Of a DNA stretch of 49,167 nucleotides, positions 37,107-45,032 are shown one piece after another (position 1 is the first letter of the stretch; every line of letters begins with the position of its first letter). This DNA comes from Actinomycetes bacterium. Its GTDB lineage: Bacteria > Actinomycetota > Acidimicrobiia > Acidimicrobiales > RAAP-2. The notes under the pieces are model-generated. The model saw nothing but the letters and a program-made list of their open reading frames with translations. It did not search any database and was not told the origin of the DNA. Position numbers and translations under genes: made by a program. The stretch is from NCBI GenBank assembly GCA_021831125.1, contig JAKBNI010000005.1, positions 1 to 49,167 on the forward strand, read 5' to 3'.

Positions 37107-37351
37107 CGACTCAGTCGCGTAAGGTTCACGCCGAAACGAGGAGATGGGTCCCGGCCCCGTATCCAGGGGCCAAAACCTGGCTTCTCTCTCAACCTCTCAC
37201 CGCTGACGATTCACGTGATCACCGTCTAGGGCCATCAGGTGTTCGCTGTAGAAAAGCAGACTCCTCAGAACGGGGGTGTCGATCTCGGGCTGACGCGAAC
37301 CCGTTCGCCTACGTTCGGTGTCGGGCAACGTCGGTGGAATCCTCGCAGATC
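37107..37351. other. Right part of unit 2, no gene
   Basis: About 245 nt after doc with no supported ORF. No arm-like CATCCCTAC repeats were seen. Confidence 0.4.
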
Positions 37352-37417
37352 ACCCAGATCTACGAGGGCACGAACCGTCTCTAGCAGGTCGTGGTGGCAA
37401 AATACCTACTCAGCTGA
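37352..37417 (+). repeat. att copy C: decayed acd 3' end between units 2 and 3
   Basis: The first 20 nt are identical to copy A, then substitutions create an in-frame stop (TNRL stop QVVVAKYLLS). Core position 37373-37386 is changed. After the original stop position the 13 nt GGTTTCCGCCCGC match the sequence following copy A, so this is an old attL from a related element. Confidence 0.75.
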
Positions 37418-37726
37418 GGTTTCCGCCCGCCCGAGTTGGCCCGTCAGGACCGTGTGACGTACTCGGCCGGGATTGCGACCCGACTCGAGGCCGGCGGAGT
37501 CCGAAAGCGCTCTCGCACCACTGGGCGTGGCGCGCGGAGCGGACGCGCCGCCCCGGGGCGGTGTTCCGTGTCGTCCACGACAGTGGTCATCGTTGTGCGC
37601 AGGGCCCTCGTCCGCCGCCTGAATCATCGACGGGATCCTTCGAGCTGCCGCGCCGGAGGTGCGGGCAGGGGAATCGGCCACTTTCGAGGCTTGCTCCCCA
37701 TCCGCTCGAACGACAAACTGCACGTC
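37418..37726. other. Start of unit 3, no supported gene
   Basis: About 310 nt. The frame of the DUF167 gene is open from 37436, but this part (Arg-rich, low complexity) has no family resemblance. If an integrase once followed copy C, as one follows copy A, it has been lost. Confidence 0.4.
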
Positions 37727-38011
37727 GTGAGAGCGGAGATCCACGTGCGGGCGAACGCCGCCCACTCGAGTGTCGGCGGAGACTTCGAAGGTGCGCTCGT
37801 CGTGCGTGTCGTTGAACCGGCGGAGTCGGGGAGGGCCACCGAGGCCGCCCTGGGGGCGGTCGCCGAGTGTCTTCAAGTACCCCGCCGGAGCGTGGCCCTT
37901 CTGAGGGGTTCGCGGAGCCGGAGGAAGTTGATCGAGATCCGGGTCTCGTCCGCTGACGAGCTGCGAGTCCAGGCGGCACTGGTCCGCCTTCGTACGGGTG
38001 GCGAACGTTGA
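37727..38011 (+). CDS. DUF167 (YggU-like) family protein
   Basis: A 94-aa protein matching the DUF167/YggU fold: an N-terminal VRAEIHVRANAAHSSVGG, GALVVRVVEPAESGRATEAA, and LQVPRRSVALLRGSRSRRK, with the conserved Gly and SRxK positions. Function of the family is unknown. The frame is open upstream to 37436, but resemblance begins near the GTG at 37727; the start is uncertain. Its GC is close to that of the core genome. Usually a core gene, so its place inside the island is odd: unit 3 may have picked it up from a chromosome. Confidence 0.65.
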   Translation: MRAEIHVRANAAHSSVGGDFEGALVVRVVEPAESGRATEAALGAVAECLQVPRRSVALLRGSRSRRKLIEIRVSSADELRVQAALVRLRTGGER

Positions 38012-38190
38012 GTCGGCTGGAGGCCACCGGCCGAGGTGTGGGCCATCGCCCGGCCCTCTCGTTCAACGACGGTGGACCGGGTCCTTCGGGTGAGTAGTTC
38101 TTCGACACCCCATCCGGCCGGGACAGCGCGTCCAGACCCAGCCCGACGTACAGCTCTTTGGGGCGAGTCTCACCACGAGACCTTCTGAGG

Positions 38191-38196
38191 CAGACT
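38191..38196 (+). promoter_or_regulatory. Candidate -10 box, exported propeller protein (leaderless)
   Basis: CAGACT lies 7 nt before the ATG at 38204. It matches the leaderless spacing, although the first base is C. Confidence 0.35.
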
Positions 38197-38203
38197 CACG
38201 TGC

Positions 38204-39829
38204 ATGCGGGGAGGGGGCGCGCGGGCGCTTGTATCAGTGGTCGTGGTAGCGGGATTCGCAAATCTCGCGCTGGCAACCACCGTGGGCGCCGCACAACACT
38301 GGCCATTGCTGACCAACGTCTCGTTGGGTACGGGCACCCAGATTGACGCGGTCGACTTCGTCTCACCATCTCTCGGCTACGCCATCGCGTCTAATTCCTA
38401 CGAGGGCTCGTCGAAGCGCGTGACGGAGCCCTACTACTTGGTCAGCACGACGGACCAGGGGACTCGTTGGAGACTCGGACCTCGGGTGCCGCTTCCTCCC
38501 AACATCGCGGCGGGTCCGTACCGAGTACCATTCGTGGATTTTGTCTCACCGTCCATTGGCTACGTCGGTGAGCAACAAGGCGTCGGTGGTGACCTCCAGG
38601 TCACCTCAGACGCTGGGGCCCGGTGGGCGAAGCTGCGGGCGCCGGGGGTGGAAGAGGCCTTCGCGGTAGCGGGCGCGACCGCGGCCGTGGTGACCTCGTT
38701 GTGCCACCGCGCCGGCGAACCGACCTGCCCCGCCCAGCTGTCGCTGTTTCACGCGGGTTCCCTGACCCCGTACGCGTCACACCCGCTTCCCCGGCCGGCC
38801 CCGGCGGGACAGTCGTCGCTGTATCCCGCGCTGACGGCCCTCGGCCCGGCGACGTTCGTATTTGTTGACGCACAGCGCTTTGGACGCCCCTCGACCATTC
38901 TCGAGACGACCAACGGTGGTGCCGCATGGCGACAGATTCCGGATCCCTGCGGCAAAGTTCAGGTGAATCAGCTCCTCGCCGAATCCAGTTCGCGTTGGCT
39001 TCTCGCGTGCTGGCAGGACGAGGGCATGAGCCAAGGGCCGGGGGGTCTGTGGCGAACGTTGAACAGCGGCGTCAACTGGTCGAGTATTCGTGACACCGCT
39101 CACGCCGGCCCGGGCCTCACCAATGTGGGAGTGGACTCCAGTGTCCTCTTCTACAGCAACGATCACCGCATCATCTACGGGACTGTCTTTAGCCCGGCGG
39201 GTGGCCTCGAGTACAGCGTCGACGGTGGTCGCCGGTGGACCTTCGAGCCCGATCCCGACATGAACGACGGCGGCGCGGCCGAGTCGCTGGCCCCCTTCGG
39301 CTCGTCGGGAGCGGTGCTGGTCGAGCTGCACGGCGTGCTCTTTCGCACCCGGAACGGGACCTCGTGGAGCGCACTCCCCGGGCTGGTGCCGGGGCGCTAC
39401 CGAGGAGACCCCGTCTGTCGGGCCGGCACGGTCAGCCTCTCGCAGGTCGGCCGGGTGCGAGACCTGGGCGGCTGGAAGGAGTCGCTCGAGTTCACCAACA
39501 ACTCCGACCACGCGTGCTACCTCTACGGAGCGCCGGAGATTCAGATGGTCGCCGGGCCCGCTCGACGCACGGTGGGCTGGCCGTCGCCGTACACCGGGAG
39601 CTACGGCACCGTCACGAAGTACGTGACCCTGTCGGCGAAGGGTGGACGGGCCACGGTGAAACTGCAGTTCTTCGCGCCGGGCACGAGGCCGCCGTCGGGG
39701 TGCGACCAGACCAGCGTCACGGGGCTCACCGTGACGTTCGGGCCGGGGTCGGTCTTCTCCGTTCGGTTGCCCAAGGCCGTCACGCTGTGTCGACAGGGTT
39801 GGTCGGTGCAGTCCCTTCAGGTCAAGTAG
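38204..39829 (+). CDS. Exported beta-propeller (BNR/YCF48-like) protein with C-terminal DUF4232 domain
   Basis: A 541-aa secreted protein. Residues 1-29 look like a signal peptide (Arg-rich start, hydrophobic core, AGA end). The body carries repeated Asp-box-like motifs such as STTDQGTRW, TSDAGARW, TTNGGAAW, TLNSGVNW and SVDGGRRW, as in BNR/YCF48 beta-propellers. The last part (from about residue 405) matches the actinobacterial DUF4232 domain: CRAGTVSLSQ near its start, LEFTNNSDHACYLYG, then a late Cys pair (GCDQ and LCRQGW). Function unknown; cell-surface binding is plausible. Within unit 3, with an ATG 7 nt after a -10-like box. Confidence 0.8.
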   Translation: MRGGGARALVSVVVVAGFANLALATTVGAAQHWPLLTNVSLGTGTQIDAVDFVSPSLGYAIASNSYEGSSKRVTEPYYLVSTTDQGTRWRLGPRVPLPPNIAAGPYRVPFVDFVSPSIGYVGEQQGVGGDLQVTSDAGARWAKLRAPGVEEAFAVAGATAAVVTSLCHRAGEPTCPAQLSLFHAGSLTPYASHPLPRPAPAGQSSLYPALTALGPATFVFVDAQRFGRPSTILETTNGGAAWRQIPDPCGKVQVNQLLAESSSRWLLACWQDEGMSQGPGGLWRTLNSGVNWSSIRDTAHAGPGLTNVGVDSSVLFYSNDHRIIYGTVFSPAGGLEYSVDGGRRWTFEPDPDMNDGGAAESLAPFGSSGAVLVELHGVLFRTRNGTSWSALPGLVPGRYRGDPVCRAGTVSLSQVGRVRDLGGWKESLEFTNNSDHACYLYGAPEIQMVAGPARRTVGWPSPYTGSYGTVTKYVTLSAKGGRATVKLQFFAPGTRPPSGCDQTSVTGLTVTFGPGSVFSVRLPKAVTLCRQGWSVQSLQVK

Positions 39830-40224
39830 TTCGGACCTCAATGACCGAGTGACGTCCTCAGCGACCGCCCCGTCGCCGAGCTCGGCGATGGGCGGGACTC
39901 GCCCCCTACGGGTCCTCGCGGACGGGCGCCGAGTGGTTGGGCACCGTCACGGCCGAGGACTGGGGCGAGGGCCCGAGGTGGTGAGTGAGTTGCGGCGCGG
40001 CGGGCCGACCGCGACGGGCGGGACCCCTCACGGCGTCGAACCGTCGCTGGCTGGTGGTCGGCTGGACCCCGCCGCTATGGGGCCACCAGTCGTCTCTCTT
40101 GCGTTGCCGCGATCCGCCGGGCTAGTGCCGCGCGCCATGTCGTGGCGCCCTTCGGAGTGTCAAGGGTTACGACGTCGGCCCCAGGCCCGAGGGACGTGGG
40201 GCGAGACTCTGTCGATGAGCAGCG
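39830..40224. other. Intergenic region of unit 3, no gene seen
   Basis: About 395 nt with open frames but no codon pattern, motif or family resemblance that supports a gene. A CCGAGCTCGG palindrome occurs near 39880. Confidence 0.4.
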
Positions 40225-40503
40225 TCACCTCGCGTGCCCCAGGTGCCATCGGCCACAGGTAGTGCAGCGGTAGGCGCTCAGTGGCGGTTCGCCGCGTCGT
40301 GAGAGCTGGTGCGCGTGCGCCAGCGCCTCGGCCCGGGTCGCGTACGCCACTTTGGGTTGACCCCGGGCCGTCGTGTGCGCGCCGGGACCCCGGCGCAGTG
40401 ACGTCGTGCCACGACGCGCTCGGCCGCCGTAGCGACCTGACCAGTACCAGACGAGGGCGAGGACGCCCAACGCGGCGACCAGGGCACCGAGCGTGGTCAC
40501 CAC
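40225..40503 (-). CDS. Small membrane protein with CxxC-WHLGH motif
   Basis: A 92-aa protein: one N-terminal membrane segment (residues about 4-20, LGALVAALGVLALVWYW), a basic linker and a C-terminal segment YRCTTCGRWHLGH, a Cys-pair/His motif recurring in small actinobacterial proteins and able to bind zinc. A central YATRAEALAHAHQLSRRG helix also resembles those proteins. The GTG start is weak (no Shine-Dalgarno seen), and the preceding codons are open. Function unknown. Confidence 0.55.
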   Translation of the reverse strand: MVTTLGALVAALGVLALVWYWSGRYGGRARRGTTSLRRGPGAHTTARGQPKVAYATRAEALAHAHQLSRRGEPPLSAYRCTTCGRWHLGHAR

Positions 40504-40980
40504 GACCGTGGGGGTAGGCCCGACGTGAGAGCCCCGCGTTCCTCGATATGGGCGGCCCTGCGCACGACCCCCTCCCCGCTCTTCGGACCTGGAGTGCTTC
40601 GTCGCCGTTGGTCGACGAGCCCGAGTCCCGCGCGTATCGCGTTCTGAGTGTAGGGCGCACGTCGTCGACCGACAGGGGCGTCGGGGGGCGTGGGGGATGG
40701 TCCCAATCGAGAGGGCCGAGCGACGAGCGGATGCGTGACACGAGAGGCCGTGTCAGTCGAGGGGTCACGCCGCCAGGTCGTGATCCGTGCGTCTGGCTCG
40801 TCGCCTCCCACGACCGTGGAGCATCCGAGGAGAGGCAGTCACCTTACGAACTGACCCCGCCGAACCGGGAGGTATTCTCGGGTCCGCCCCTCCACCCGAA
40901 GTCCGGTCGGGAGTGGACGTGCGGGCGAGTGGCCCTGGGGGGGGCGGTAGTGCGGTTCGACGGGACGCGATGAGATGAAA
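40504..40980. other. Right end of unit 3, no gene seen
   Basis: About 480 nt of high-GC sequence with long overlapping open frames on both strands but no recognisable product. Probably decayed element sequence before att copy D. Confidence 0.4.
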
Positions 40981-41046
40981 ATGAAGCACGACGAGGGACC
41001 GAACCAGATCCAGCGGATCGTGGTCGCCCGCGAGTTGCTGCGCTAG
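40981..41046 (+). repeat. att copy D (attR-like): probable original acd 3' end
   Basis: Reads MKHDEGPNQIQRIVVARELL then Arg and stop; the core at 41002-41015 is identical to A and B. The part right of the core uses core-genome-like codons and ends 2 nt before the start of the next core gene. It is therefore the likely native acd C-terminus, displaced by about 9.7 kb. Confidence 0.8.
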
Positions 41047-41048
41047 CG

Positions 41049-42059
41049 GTGCGCGAACTCCCGACGGGACCGGCGCTGGCCCGACGCGCCCTGGCGAGTC
41101 TCACCTCTTCGTGGGTCCTCGAGACCGTCGACGCCCTCGACCTGCGCCCGTCGGGCAAGTTGGCCCCGGTCGTCGCGATGCCGCTGCGCGACCTCCAGCG
41201 CACCCGCGACGTCGCGGCCTTCGCCGCCCGCGCACCCTGGGCCGCCGTGCGCGGCCTGGTCGAGCTGCTCACCATGGACCCGCTCGAGGCCGTCGTCGCT
41301 CGTCTCGGCGACACGGCGGACGACCCGAGCGAGGCCGAACTGCGCGAGGCCCTCGCCTCCCTCGCGACCGAGGGAATGACCCGCGACGAGCGCCTCCTCG
41401 TGCTCACCTTCGCCGTCCTCGAGGGCTTCGCCGCCGCGCCCCACTGCGCGCGCCTGCTGGAGAGCGACCCCGAGTTCGCCCTCGTCGAACTGCCCGACGT
41501 GGTCCCCCTCGGCGCCGCGCCCCTCGCCCCCCGGGTGGTGGACGAGGCGGTCCGCGAGCGCCGCCGCGAACGCCGAGCCGCGCAACGGTCGCGTCGCGCC
41601 GCTCCGCCGCCGCGACCGACGCACGCCAAGACGCGCCCCCCGGTCCCGGATCCACCGTCTCCCTCGTCGAGCCCGACCGCGCGCGAGCGTCACGACGTCA
41701 CCCGGCGGGCGCTGCGCCTCACGCCGCTCGAGGCGTCGCGCTTCGACCCGGCCCACCCCCTGGCGGGCGCCGTCGTGGTGGTCGAGGTCCCCTTCGACGG
41801 GGTCGACCCCGACGCGCCCGAGGCGACCGCGAAGGCGCGCCCCGCCCTGGTCGTGGCCGGCGCGCCCGACACGCTCTTGGTGCGCGCCCTCTACTCCCAG
41901 GACGCCCCCACCCGCCAGCCCTTCGCGCCGTGGCGGCGCGTCGGGCTCGACCACCCCTCGTTCATCGAGGACGCCCGGGTGGCGATCGCCCTCGGCGACT
42001 CGGCTCCGACCCCGCTCGGGCGCCTGAGCGACGAGGAGTGGAACGCGATCAGCCTGTAG
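41049..42059 (+). CDS. Uncharacterised protein, possible PemK/MazF-like C-terminal fold
   Basis: A 336-aa protein: an N-terminal helical domain (about 1-150), a basic Arg/Pro-rich linker (about 165-215) and a C-terminal beta-rich domain (about 230-336) with segments KARPALVVAGAPDTLLVRAL, SFIEDARVAIAL and a final GRLSDEEWNAI, a strand order reminiscent of PemK/MazF-type folds. That resemblance is weak and the length is unusual for a toxin. The GTG start is 2 nt after the displaced acd end (copy D) with no own promoter visible, so it was probably the next gene in the acd operon before the island inserted. Its 3' end overlaps the Lgt-like gene by 11 nt. Confidence 0.7.
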   Translation: MRELPTGPALARRALASLTSSWVLETVDALDLRPSGKLAPVVAMPLRDLQRTRDVAAFAARAPWAAVRGLVELLTMDPLEAVVARLGDTADDPSEAELREALASLATEGMTRDERLLVLTFAVLEGFAAAPHCARLLESDPEFALVELPDVVPLGAAPLAPRVVDEAVRERRRERRAAQRSRRAAPPPRPTHAKTRPPVPDPPSPSSSPTARERHDVTRRALRLTPLEASRFDPAHPLAGAVVVVEVPFDGVDPDAPEATAKARPALVVAGAPDTLLVRALYSQDAPTRQPFAPWRRVGLDHPSFIEDARVAIALGDSAPTPLGRLSDEEWNAISL

Positions 42060-42861
42060 GCGGGCCGAGGGGCGACGAGGGCGCGGCCGGCTCGCTCGGG
42101 TCCGGCGCGCCGTGGCGCGGGCGGTGCGCGACGAGGGTCGCGATCCCGGCCGCGGCGAGCACCAGGCCGGCGAGCTGCACCCCGATCGAGCCGCTGTGGG
42201 ACTCCTGGCCGAGGAGGTAGTGCTCGTCGAAGGTGCGTTCGAGACCCCAGAGGGTCATGGCCACGCCGGTCACCACCCCGCGGACCCGGCCCCACCCGCG
42301 GTGCTCGAGGTAGAGCAGAATCAGCCAGAGCGTGCCGTCCTCGGCGCCCTGGATCAATGGGACCGGGACGCGCTTGCCGGGTTGGCCCTCGTAGGCGATG
42401 CCGATCCAGGAGTGGGTGAGATGGCCGCCCCCGGCGACCATGAACTGGGGGCCGAGGACCCGCCCGAGCGCCCAGCCGGCCACGAGGGCCGGCACGAGGG
42501 CGTCGGTGAAGGCGGTGAGCGCCACGTCGGGCCACCACCGGCGCACCAGCCACAGCCCGACCACGAGCGCCGCGCCGATGCCCCCGAAGCTCGCGATGCC
42601 GCCCTGCCAGACCTCGAGCCACCGGACGGGGCTGTGCGCGTAGTAGGACCAGTTGGTCGCGACGTGGGCGGCGCGCGCCCCGACGAGGGCGGACACGAGG
42701 AGCCAGCCGGTGAAGGCACCGAAGCGGCTGACGTCGATCCCGCGGCGGGCGAGGCGCCGGCGCGCGTAGAGGTATGCGACGTAGGCCGCGATGGCCAGGC
42801 CGAAGCCGTAGGTGTGAAAGACCAGCGGCCCGAGGTGGAACGAGGTCGGGAAGCCCCGCAC
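42049..42861 (-). CDS. Lgt-like membrane protein (divergent prolipoprotein diacylglyceryl transferase)
   Basis: A 270-aa multi-pass protein with the Lgt order: N-terminal HTYGFGLAIAAYVAYLYARRR, then VWQGGIASFGG and WALGRVLGPQF, and the C-terminal TLWGLERTFDEHYLLG. Lgt transfers diacylglycerol from phosphatidylglycerol to the lipobox Cys. Key positions differ: the conserved His of SFHGG is Phe (ASFGG), and the GRxGNFxNxE signature reads GRVLGPQFMVAGGG, keeping Arg but losing both Asn and Glu. It may be a paralogue with changed function; a standard Lgt would then be elsewhere. The GTG start overlaps the NlpC/P60 gene stop by 1 nt, so they are co-transcribed. Confidence 0.75.
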   Translation of the reverse strand: MRGFPTSFHLGPLVFHTYGFGLAIAAYVAYLYARRRLARRGIDVSRFGAFTGWLLVSALVGARAAHVATNWSYYAHSPVRWLEVWQGGIASFGGIGAALVVGLWLVRRWWPDVALTAFTDALVPALVAGWALGRVLGPQFMVAGGGHLTHSWIGIAYEGQPGKRVPVPLIQGAEDGTLWLILLYLEHRGWGRVRGVVTGVAMTLWGLERTFDEHYLLGQESHSGSIGVQLAGLVLAAAGIATLVAHRPRHGAPDPSEPAAPSSPLGPPTG

Positions 42862-43958
42862 TAGCGGGGGCGGCCCAGCCCGACGAAGCCGTAGCCCAGT
42901 CGCACCGGCGTGATGTGGACGACGGCGCCGGTGTAGGGCGCCTCGACCATCATGCCGTGGCCGATGTACATCGCCTCGTGCTGGTCGCCGCCGGGTCCGT
43001 AGAAGAGGATGTCGCCGGGCTGGATGTCCCAGAGCGGGACCCGCTCGGTGTCGGCGTACTGGGAGCCCGAGTAGTGGGGCAGGTAGATGCCCGCCGCCTC
43101 GTAGGCGAGCATCACGAGTCCCGAGCAGTCCACGCCCGAGCGGCTCGCGCCGCCCCAGACGTAGGGCACGCCGACCATGGAGAGGGCGAAGTCGACCGCG
43201 ATGTTGGCCCGGGAGTCCGGTGGCGGGGCGGGGAAGCCGGTGACCGGCTGGGCGCTCGCGAGCTGGGTGGCCGAGCTGGCCGCGGCGGCGGCCTGGGCCT
43301 GGGCGATGAAGGTGGCGATCTGCCCCTTGACCTGGGCGAGCGTGTGGTGGAGCTGGGCCTGGATGAGGCGGGCCTTGTGGTACGAGTGGGCCATGTCGAG
43401 CGCGACCCTGAGGGCGTGGCGGTCCTCGGCGCGCAGGATGCCCTTCTCCAGGGTCAGGCGGACCCGCGAGCGCTTGAGCGAGGAGATGGTCGCGTTGATG
43501 TCGCCGGCGGCCAGCTGGGTGTAGACGTTGGTCGCCCCGAGGTCGGCGCCGCTGTTGGAGAAGAGGGGGTTGTTGGTGAGCGAGGCGCCGTTGGTGACGT
43601 AGGCGAAGACGACGTCGCGACGCAGCTGGGCCGCTCCCCGGCTCACCTTGCCCTCGATCTGGGCGACGAGGTACTTGGTGTTGGCGATCTCGTTGTTGTA
43701 GTGCGCGAGGGTGATCTTGGCCTTGTCGTAGCGCTGACCCAGCCCGCCGACCTCGGCGTTCAGATGGTTGATCTGCTCGAGCAGGACCTTCGCCTGGGTG
43801 CGGGCGTTGGAGAGCGACGTCGCCCCCGCGCGCGGCCCGAGGGCGAGCGCCAAGGAGCCCGAGAGCCCGAGGGCCACCGCCACGGTGGAGGCCACCAGGC
43901 GCACTCCGAGTCGCCCCCGCGTTCGAGGCGTCAGCACACCGTGCTCGACGTCAGGCAC
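42861..43958 (-). CDS. Secreted NlpC/P60 peptidoglycan endopeptidase (RipA-like)
   Basis: A 365-aa protein: signal peptide (about 1-46; LVASTVAVALGLSGSLALAL), a long coiled-coil region (about 48-230) and a C-terminal NlpC/P60 Cys peptidase with catalytic Cys278 in DCSGLV and His in the QHEAMYIGHG segment. It should cleave peptide stems of peptidoglycan during growth or division; the coiled coil may act as an autoinhibitory or docking arm, as in the RipA/FtsX-partner proteins. The GTG start lies 6 nt after a TAACCT -10 box. First gene of an operon with the Lgt-like gene. Confidence 0.9.
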   Translation of the reverse strand: MPDVEHGVLTPRTRGRLGVRLVASTVAVALGLSGSLALALGPRAGATSLSNARTQAKVLLEQINHLNAEVGGLGQRYDKAKITLAHYNNEIANTKYLVAQIEGKVSRGAAQLRRDVVFAYVTNGASLTNNPLFSNSGADLGATNVYTQLAAGDINATISSLKRSRVRLTLEKGILRAEDRHALRVALDMAHSYHKARLIQAQLHHTLAQVKGQIATFIAQAQAAAAASSATQLASAQPVTGFPAPPPDSRANIAVDFALSMVGVPYVWGGASRSGVDCSGLVMLAYEAAGIYLPHYSGSQYADTERVPLWDIQPGDILFYGPGGDQHEAMYIGHGMMVEAPYTGAVVHITPVRLGYGFVGLGRPR

Positions 43959-43964
43959 CGGGAC

Positions 43965-43970
43965 AGGTTA
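43965..43970 (-). promoter_or_regulatory. Candidate -10 box of the NlpC/P60 gene (leaderless)
   Basis: TAACCT on the minus strand, 6 nt before the GTG at 43958. Confidence 0.5.
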
Positions 43971-44077
43971 CCCGCCGGGACTCGCCGGGGCGGGCGTCGC
44001 GCCACCCTCGCGGTGTGTCGGACCTGGTCGTGACGGGTGAGGGCGAGAGGGCGCCCGGGGGGCCGTCGGGCGCACCG

Positions 44078-44083
44078 TAGTCT
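44078..44083 (+). promoter_or_regulatory. Candidate -10 box of the malyl-CoA lyase-like gene (leaderless)
   Basis: TAGTCT lies 7 nt before the ATG at 44091, with no Shine-Dalgarno sequence. Confidence 0.55.
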
Positions 44084-44090
44084 CGGGCCC

Positions 44091-45032
44091 ATGTCCCAGC
44101 GCTCTAGGAACCTGCCGCGCCGCTCGTGCCTTTCGACCCCGGGCTCGTCGGACCGCTTCCTCGCCAAGGCGCCCGGCGCCGCGGCCGACTTCTCCTTCCT
44201 CGACCTCGAGGACTCGGTCGCCCCGAGTGAGAAGGTGGCCGCGCGCGCGAAGGTCGTCAACGCCGTGCGCACCCTCGACTGGGACGAGCGGGTGCTGTGC
44301 GTGCGGGTCAACGCCTGGGACACGCCGTGGACCTACGGCGACGTGATCGAGGTCGTCGGCCAGGCCGGCCCGCGCCTCGACGAGGTGATGCTGCCCAAGG
44401 TGCGCCGGGCGAGCGACGTCGTCGCCCTCGACCTCCTGCTCACCCAGGTCGAGCGCAACGCCGGGCTCGAGGTGGGCCACGTCGGCATCGAGGCCCAGAT
44501 CGAGACGGCCGAGGGGCTCAACAACGTCGAGGAGATCTGTGCCGCCTCGCCCCGGCTCGAGTCCATCGTCTTCGGGCCGGCCGACTTCGCCGCCTCGATC
44601 GGGATGCCGGTCACCACGATCGACGAGACCATCCACCAGGGCCCCTCGACGCCCTTCTCCTACGTCCTCGCGAAGATCCTCATGGCCGGGCGGGCCAACG
44701 GCCTGCACGTGATCGACGGGCCTTTCTTGAAGGTCCGCGACCTCGAGGCGCTGCGCTTCGCGGCCTCGGTCAGCGCCGCCTACGGCTACGACGGCAAGTG
44801 GGCCCTCACCCCCGACCAGGCCCAGGTCCTCAACGAGGTCTTCTCGCCCAGCCAGGAGCTCTTCGACAAGTCCTACGCCATCCTCGACGCCTACGAGCGC
44901 GCGACCGAGCAGGAGGGGATGGGCGCGGTGATGTTCGGCGACGAGATGATCGACGAGGCCTCGGCGAAGATCGCCCACTCCTTCGTGGCGCGCGGGACGC
45001 GCGCCGGCATGCGCCGCAGCGAGGGTGCCTAG
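44091..45032 (+). CDS. HpcH/HpaI-CitE family lyase, probably malyl-CoA/beta-methylmalyl-CoA lyase
   Basis: A 313-aa TIM-barrel aldolase of the CitE/Mcl family. Visible: RSCLSTPGSSDRFLAKAPG at the N-terminus, FLDLEDSVAPSEK (Asp/Glu near the metal site), the Arg in VRVNAWDTPW, MLPKV, IEAQIETAEGL (metal Glu) and ESIVFGPADFAASIGM (Asp). Length and the C-terminal lid resemble L-malyl-CoA/beta-methylmalyl-CoA lyase, the cleavage step of the ethylmalonyl-CoA pathway; a CitE-like role is the alternative. The methylsuccinyl-CoA dehydrogenase-like gene facing it supports the first reading. It shares a CTAG stop overlap with that gene. Confidence 0.8.
   Translation: MSQRSRNLPRRSCLSTPGSSDRFLAKAPGAAADFSFLDLEDSVAPSEKVAARAKVVNAVRTLDWDERVLCVRVNAWDTPWTYGDVIEVVGQAGPRLDEVMLPKVRRASDVVALDLLLTQVERNAGLEVGHVGIEAQIETAEGLNNVEEICAASPRLESIVFGPADFAASIGMPVTTIDETIHQGPSTPFSYVLAKILMAGRANGLHVIDGPFLKVRDLEALRFAASVSAAYGYDGKWALTPDQAQVLNEVFSPSQELFDKSYAILDAYERATEQEGMGAVMFGDEMIDEASAKIAHSFVARGTRAGMRRSEGA

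Noticed and set aside
37436..37726. N-terminal extension of the DUF167 frame
   Set aside because: About 97 residues of Arg-rich sequence without family resemblance; the domain begins at about 37727.
39849..40262. 137-codon plus-strand ORF after the propeller gene
   Set aside because: Ser/Pro/Arg-rich with no motif, start signal or neighbour logic.
40160..40768. 202-codon minus-strand frame in unit 3
   Set aside because: Arg/Pro-rich with no recognisable domain; it overlaps the better-supported 92-aa CxxC protein gene in another frame.
31280..41046. CRISPR array suggested by repeated sequence
   Set aside because: The four repeats are kilobases apart, degenerate and codon-aligned with acd; there are no regular spacers or cas genes.
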